Of a stretch of 16,784 bases of DNA, positions 13,357 to 16,784 are shown in pieces. The stretch covers positions 1 through 16,784 of the forward strand of contig JAIPFN010000119.1 in the NCBI GenBank assembly GCA_021736615.1, given 5' to 3'. The position numbers and the translations under genes are program-made. The DNA comes from Phycisphaerae bacterium. GTDB lineage: Bacteria > Planctomycetota > Phycisphaerae > Sedimentisphaerales > Anaerohalosphaeraceae. Numbering within the stretch: position 1 is the stretch's first letter; each line of letters begins with the position of its first letter. The notes beneath the pieces are model-generated. The model was not told the DNA's origin, searched no databases, and saw nothing but the letters and a program-made list of their open reading frames with translations.

Positions 13357-13837
13357 AAATACCGCCTTCACATTGATAGAGCTTATGGTAACACTATTGA
13401 TCTCGGGGATTATAGTCTCTGCGGTCGGCGTGATGGTCGCAGATTCCAGCGGGTGGTTTTCTGACAGCTACGGAAAGATATATTCTCAGCCTGCAATCGA
13501 AAGCCTGCTCGCCAGAAAAACCTTTGAGGCGGTCATACGTCAGTCGTCGGATATCGGCCTCGAGATAAGCCCCGACGGAAGCTCTGCCGAGATCAACTAT
13601 TACAGTTCACCGGCTAACCAGCTTGACAGCTATGCACAGTTTTACGTCAGCGGCACCGACCTCATTTTGGAGAAAGGCTCTCTAAGCCCCAAGACAGCAA
13701 CATCCACAGAGACAGTATGCGGGAACGTATCGCAATGCACTTTCAAGGCAGCCGGCTCGGCAGTACAAATGATACTGATTTTAGACGACGGAAAGAACAA
13801 ACAAGGATCGGTAACTTCAGCGATCCTTCACAACTAA
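13340..13837 (+). CDS. Prepilin-like protein, GspJ/PilW-type minor pseudopilin candidate
   Basis: 165 residues. QTKNTAFTLIELMVTLLIS (4-22) is a prepilin leader with the normal Glu at +5, but the residue before the cut is Ala, not Gly; Ala at -1 is accepted by some prepilin peptidases. The helix is followed by SSGWFSDSYGKIY and a beta-rich C-terminal domain (AQFYVSGTDLILEKG, VQMILILDD) with two Cys (about 136 and 142) that could form a disulphide. This is the plan of GspJ/PilW minor pilins. The ATG lies inside the preceding gene (17-nt overlap), with AGGA 9 nt before it, so translation is probably coupled. Two hairpins follow the stop, before the third gene of the cluster. Confidence 0.8.
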   Translation: MPIQTKNTAFTLIELMVTLLISGIIVSAVGVMVADSSGWFSDSYGKIYSQPAIESLLARKTFEAVIRQSSDIGLEISPDGSSAEINYYSSPANQLDSYAQFYVSGTDLILEKGSLSPKTATSTETVCGNVSQCTFKAAGSAVQMILILDDGKNKQGSVTSAILHN

Positions 13838-13839
13838 CT

Positions 13840-13864
13840 CAAACTGACCGAATCGGCCAGTTTG
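13840..13864 (+). other. Palindromic hairpin just after the second pilin-like gene
   Basis: CAAACTG (13840-13846) pairs with CAGTTTG (13858-13864), and CCG with CGG inside around AAT, beyond one mismatch. It has no T run and begins 2 nt after the stop codon. Confidence 0.55.
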
Positions 13865-13903
13865 AAATGAATAATGTATATTGTCTAATGTATAATGAAG
13901 GAT

Positions 13904-13928
13904 TCGGCCTGACGGCCGAGGCATTTTT
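13904..13928 (+). terminator. Rho-independent terminator inside the pilin-like cluster
   Basis: TCGGCC (13904-13909), loop TGAC, GGCCGA (13914-13919), then GGCATTTTT (T13924-13928). It would end or reduce transcription before the PilX-like gene at 14022, so that gene either depends on read-through or has its own promoter. A smaller GCGGT/ACCGC hairpin flanked by two AAGCTCA repeats lies between it and that gene. Confidence 0.65.
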
Positions 13929-14021
13929 ATATAAAAAATCCGAAGCTCACAAAAGGCGGTGTATACCGCAAGCTCAGGAATAAAAATCACGAAAATTTAA
14001 AATAAACTGCGAGATATAAAA

Positions 14022-15218
14022 ATGAACAAAATAAACAAAAACAAAAATTCAGGTTTCGCAATGGCGATGGTGCTGTCAGTAATGGTACTGCTGCTTTTGC
14101 TCGGCGGAAGTCTACTCGGTCTTTCGCAAAACGCGGAAATAACATCCATCAGACGTTCACAGGAAATCGCCGCAAAATGTGCCGCGGACGCAGGAATGAC
14201 AAAGGTATTGTCCGATCTAAATGCTGCCTACGCACAAGGAACTCTGGACCTGAGCAACCTGCCGTCTGAGTTCGCAGTAAATATCGAAAACTTCGACGCA
14301 AACTTCGGATACATAGTCTATCTTGACGGAACAGGAAATATTATGATCGACAGCACAGGATCAGCCGGACCATCAAACAAAACAGTTCACTGCAGAGTCG
14401 AAGTTTACTCAAGCCGATTCGAGCATATACTTTTTGCAGACTCATTCGAAATCAGCAATAATTCTTTCATCGATGGGTACAACTCTGATTTTGGACCTTA
14501 CGGCGGAATAAATATTTCCAGCATTTCAATAGGAACAAACAGCACCACAAAAAACGCAATAAAACTTGACAATAACGGCTATCTCAACGGAGATATTTTC
14601 GTCGGACCCGGCAGTGATCCTTCCGATGTAATCGACGGAGGTAAGCACTTTGATGTAACCGGGGAGATGTCAGCGGCCAAAGAAGAAAAGAACACACCCA
14701 TAGTCGCCCCCCCCTCACTGGATTACAAAGGATCAAGTCCATCAGGAACAGTAACCGAAAACGGCAGATATGGTGAGATCATAATGAACAACGGACAAAT
14801 GGTGACTATTGACGGCAACATAACCCTTCATATCGAAGGGGATGTTGAACTGGACAACAATTCTCAAATCGAAATCACAGAAGGATCATTACTGACTCTT
14901 TTCGTTGACGGCACTTTCAAAATGTCCAACGGAGGAAAGATAAACAACCTCACACAAAAACCGCCAAACTGTAAAATATTCAGCACGGCAACATCCGAAG
15001 TTGATTTTTGCTTTGACAATGTCGGTGAAGTCTTCGGAGCAATCTACGCCCCGAACGCGAAAGTCGAGATCAAGAATAACGCTATAATATACGGTGCCAT
15101 ACTCGCCACAGACCTTTCAATAGACAATTCCGCCGAGATATACGGAGACAAAGCACTATTAAAAGGAACATTCAACGATTCGGACACAAAACTGGTAATG
15201 GGAAAGTGGTGGGAATGA
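14022..15218 (+). CDS. PilX-like N-terminal domain protein with repetitive beta-strand (DUF7305-like) region
   Basis: 398 residues. Residues 1-60 (NSGFAMAMVLSVMVLLLLLG, then a polar helix ending QEIAAKCAADAGMTKVL) match the PilX/GspK-type N-terminus, which lacks Glu at +5 and can sit at the tip of a pilin filament. From about 130 the chain becomes Asn/Gly-rich strands with recurring ISNNSFIDGY, LDNNGYLNGDIFVG, MNNGQMVTIDGN, ELDNNSQIEI, KMSNGGKIN and EIKNNAIIYGAI units, the pattern of a right-handed beta-helix or bactofilin-like polymer-forming domain often annotated DUF7305 after PilX domains. VFGAIYAPNAKVEI is its best-conserved block. It has two close Cys pairs at most. It probably forms a surface-exposed rod carried on the filament. 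Start choice: ATG before the Lys/Asn-rich leader. Confidence 0.75.
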   Translation: MNKINKNKNSGFAMAMVLSVMVLLLLLGGSLLGLSQNAEITSIRRSQEIAAKCAADAGMTKVLSDLNAAYAQGTLDLSNLPSEFAVNIENFDANFGYIVYLDGTGNIMIDSTGSAGPSNKTVHCRVEVYSSRFEHILFADSFEISNNSFIDGYNSDFGPYGGINISSISIGTNSTTKNAIKLDNNGYLNGDIFVGPGSDPSDVIDGGKHFDVTGEMSAAKEEKNTPIVAPPSLDYKGSSPSGTVTENGRYGEIIMNNGQMVTIDGNITLHIEGDVELDNNSQIEITEGSLLTLFVDGTFKMSNGGKINNLTQKPPNCKIFSTATSEVDFCFDNVGEVFGAIYAPNAKVEIKNNAIIYGAILATDLSIDNSAEIYGDKALLKGTFNDSDTKLVMGKWWE

Positions 15219-15364
15219 CCTTTTTTCGGATTTTTAATATTTTTCTTGTGGCATGTGTCTTTTTTTGGTGTAGACTATAAGAGTATCTGGCTCGGGGACG
15301 GCGAATACGATTGGGACGCTTTTATTAAGTAACGTTTTGGTTATTTTAAGAAAGAGAGGTTTTC

Positions 15365-16429
15365 ATGTTGTTGTCTCGTTTTTTGCCGGTCATTTGCATC
15401 GTTCTTCTGCTCGCTTCTTTTTGCCATGCAAGTCTTATCGGCAGTTCCTATCCCGGCGGCAAAGTTACCGAAATCACCAAGGTTGACGGCGGCGGCGATT
15501 TTCGCTGCAGAATATCCGGCAAGTCCCTCATCGCCGGTGCCCGCCTGAAAGTTCATGTACGCGGCGCAGATTCAATCTCAAATGCCGACGCCGCCAAAGC
15601 CTTTACCGAGGCCGCGTTTAAACAGGCAAAAGTAATCCGCCTGACGAATGTTCGACTGCGGAACTATTTTCGCGTTATAGCCGACGTCGAGATCGACGGA
15701 AAAAACCTCGCCGATGAACTTGTCAAACAGGACTTAACGAAATCTGTCAAACCAGCCGCTCTTGATACCGGCGCGATTAAGACAACCTCTTATTTGCCAC
15801 GGACCAAACTCTCCGATGCAGGGTCGACCAGACAGATCGGAACAAAGTCCATCGGCAGAACGGTCATGGCCGCACGCAAAAAACACATGACGAATTCTCA
15901 GATCACAAATTCAATGAAGAGTTCGCCAGTTGTCCTCGGCGGGGAAGGTTTTAAACCGGACATGACTTTTGAGGAAGCAATCGAACAGATACGCAACTCG
16001 TTTAGCCCGGAACTGCCTATAGTAGTTCTATGGCCGGAGATCGAGAGAAATTGTTTTGTCGAACGGGACACGCCTATCGGCATCGAATGGAACGGAAAGA
16101 TCACTGCTAAGAAAGGGCTGGAACTTTTGCTTATGTCCGTCGCCCAGAGCCGCGGCCCCGGCTTGCAGTATTATGTCGACGGCGGAATCGTCACTATCGC
16201 CTCGAACAATTTAAAACTCGACAAACGCGTCCTCCGCGTTTACAACGTAGCGGAACTGACATCCGTTTCGCCGACAATGAACCGTGGGTACGGCAATCAA
16301 GATGGTTACGGAAACCAGATAATGTACGGCAACCAGGGCGGATACGGAAACCAGGGGATGTACGGTAATTCTCGCAACAACAGAAGCAATCGAAACAGCA
16401 GAAACAGACCCTTCTCAGGGGGAAGGTAA
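15365..16429 (+). CDS. Secreted protein: degenerate SNase-like domain, STN/secretin-N-like domain and YGNQ repeat tail
   Basis: 354 residues with GAGAGG 5 nt before the ATG. Residues 1-22 are a signal peptide (LPVICIVLLLASFCHA). Residues about 33-126 look like a nuclease-like SNase fold: FRCRISGKSL, then AAKAFTEAAFKQAKVIRLTNVRLRNYFRVIADVEIDGKNLADELVKQDL, the usual order of strands and helix ending in the LVxxGLA-type helix. The catalytic Arg/Glu set of staphylococcal nuclease is not recognisable, so activity is doubtful. Residues 190-281 (MTFEEAIEQI, GIEWNGKITAKKGLELLL, LQYYVDGGIVTIAS) resemble the STN/secretin N0 fold, followed by RVLRVYNVAELT as in secretin-type proteins. From 308 the tail has five YGN[QS] repeats, then an Arg/Asn/Ser-rich end. 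Its target is unknown; periplasmic location is inferred. Confidence 0.65.
   Translation: MLLSRFLPVICIVLLLASFCHASLIGSSYPGGKVTEITKVDGGGDFRCRISGKSLIAGARLKVHVRGADSISNADAAKAFTEAAFKQAKVIRLTNVRLRNYFRVIADVEIDGKNLADELVKQDLTKSVKPAALDTGAIKTTSYLPRTKLSDAGSTRQIGTKSIGRTVMAARKKHMTNSQITNSMKSSPVVLGGEGFKPDMTFEEAIEQIRNSFSPELPIVVLWPEIERNCFVERDTPIGIEWNGKITAKKGLELLLMSVAQSRGPGLQYYVDGGIVTIASNNLKLDKRVLRVYNVAELTSVSPTMNRGYGNQDGYGNQIMYGNQGGYGNQGMYGNSRNNRSNRNSRNRPFSGGR
16286..16369 (+). repeat. YGNQ-encoding tandem repeats
   Basis: Five copies of a 15-18-nt unit encode GYGNQ-D, GYGNQ-I, MYGNQ-G, GYGNQ-G and MYGNS. Codons differ between copies (GGC/GGA/GGT, AAT/AAC), so the array is not freshly duplicated and the peptide seems to be kept by selection. 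Confidence 0.8.
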
Positions 16430-16446
16430 TTATCTAAGCATCCTGC

Positions 16447-16784
16447 TCACTTGCCGATACAAAAACTGGAAAAGATCCGATCAAGTATCGCCTCGTCGAC
16501 GTCCTCTCTCTCGATGCCTGCAAGTGTATTATAGCCTGTCCGCAGAAACATCGCGGCTACTTCGTCGTTACCTTTAAACACTTCGCCTGCACCATCTTTA
16601 ATATTGCTGATCGCCTCGCTAACCGCCGAGCGATGCCGCTCGTTGATCGCGATTCTATCGGCCATCTCACTGCCAACCGTTTGCAGGATAAGACGCTGCT
16701 GCAACTTTGCCCGCAGGTTCGTTATCGAAGCCTCATCGGTAACACTCGTAACGATAGGCGGCATATCAAAAAGTTTTTCAAGCT
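16447..16784 (-). CDS. mnmE: tRNA modification GTPase MnmE, C-terminal part (5' end outside window)
   Basis: The minus-strand frame is open to the window edge, so only about 111 C-terminal residues are seen. The end DRIFSSFCIGK is the C-terminal signature of MnmE/TrmE, including the invariant Cys. Before it are NERHRSAVSEAISNI, the helix after the GTPase domain, and AMFLRTGYNTLAGIEREDVDEAIL, the usual helical domain (LR-ALxxLGxITGE-type). MnmE with MnmG adds aminomethyl-type groups to uridine 34 of certain tRNAs, with GTP and methylene-tetrahydrofolate. An internal ATG at 16764 is not the start. It converges on the SNase/STN gene with only 17 nt between the two stops. Confidence 0.92.
   Translation of the reverse strand, partial: LEKLFDMPPIVTSVTDEASITNLRAKLQQRLILQTVGSEMADRIAINERHRSAVSEAISNIKDGAGEVFKGNDEVAAMFLRTGYNTLAGIEREDVDEAILDRIFSSFCIGK

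Noticed and set aside
13717..13983. 88-codon plus-strand frame after the second pilin-like gene
   Set aside because: It overlaps the end of the pilin-like gene out of frame and runs through both hairpins of the spacer.
15249..15266. Sigma54-like TGGCAT upstream of the secreted fusion gene
   Set aside because: The -12 GC element is missing (a T run instead) and no activator gene is near.

Overview
The window reads as a stretch of Gram-negative bacterial chromosome, most likely from a planctomycete of the Phycisphaerae/Sedimentisphaerales type. This assignment is inferred from gene content, not from a marker gene. The support is an ADP-heptose epimerase (lipopolysaccharide), a Gfo/Idh/MocA oxidoreductase, a small PEP-CTERM-like surface protein, pseudopilin-like genes without secretion machinery beside them, and a secreted protein with an STN-like domain. 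I see no rRNA, tRNA, CRISPR array, insertion sequence or phage gene.

Left part (1-4402): the 3' end of a Gfo/Idh/MocA oxidoreductase converges, across a bidirectional terminator, on a leftward block. Read leftwards, that block is a pteridine-reductase-like SDR, an AT-rich orphan gene, a GyrI-like domain protein, hldD and a YdjM-like membrane hydrolase. hldD and the ydjM-like gene are 12 nt apart and look co-transcribed.

Centre (4403-10112): a clear sigma70-type promoter drives pdxJ-dapA (vitamin B6 and lysine/diaminopimelate synthesis). Next come a three-helix membrane protein, a sugar-nucleotide-type nucleotidyltransferase, a possible 64-aa membrane peptide and a YbaK-type tRNA deacylase. 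A small PEP-CTERM-like protein gene points left, and hisC reads right from its own promoter. The promoters of hisC and of the SDR both place their -10 box six bases before the ATG, so both messages are probably leaderless.

Right part (10156-16784): a PAS-rich sensor histidine kinase without an adjacent response regulator faces away from a three-gene cluster of prepilin-like proteins (GspI/PilV-like, GspJ/PilW-like, and a PilX-like protein fused to a repetitive beta-strand region). After it comes a secreted protein joining a degenerate nuclease-like (SNase-fold) domain, an STN/secretin-N-like domain and a YGNQ repeat tail. The C-terminus of MnmE enters from the right edge on the minus strand.

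Most genes are ordinary housekeeping genes. The least explained parts are the orphan pseudopilin cluster with its intra-cluster hairpins, the SNase/STN/YGNQ fusion, the PTR1-like SDR, the leaderless promoters, and structured intergenic elements near 8375-8450 and 12691-12721.
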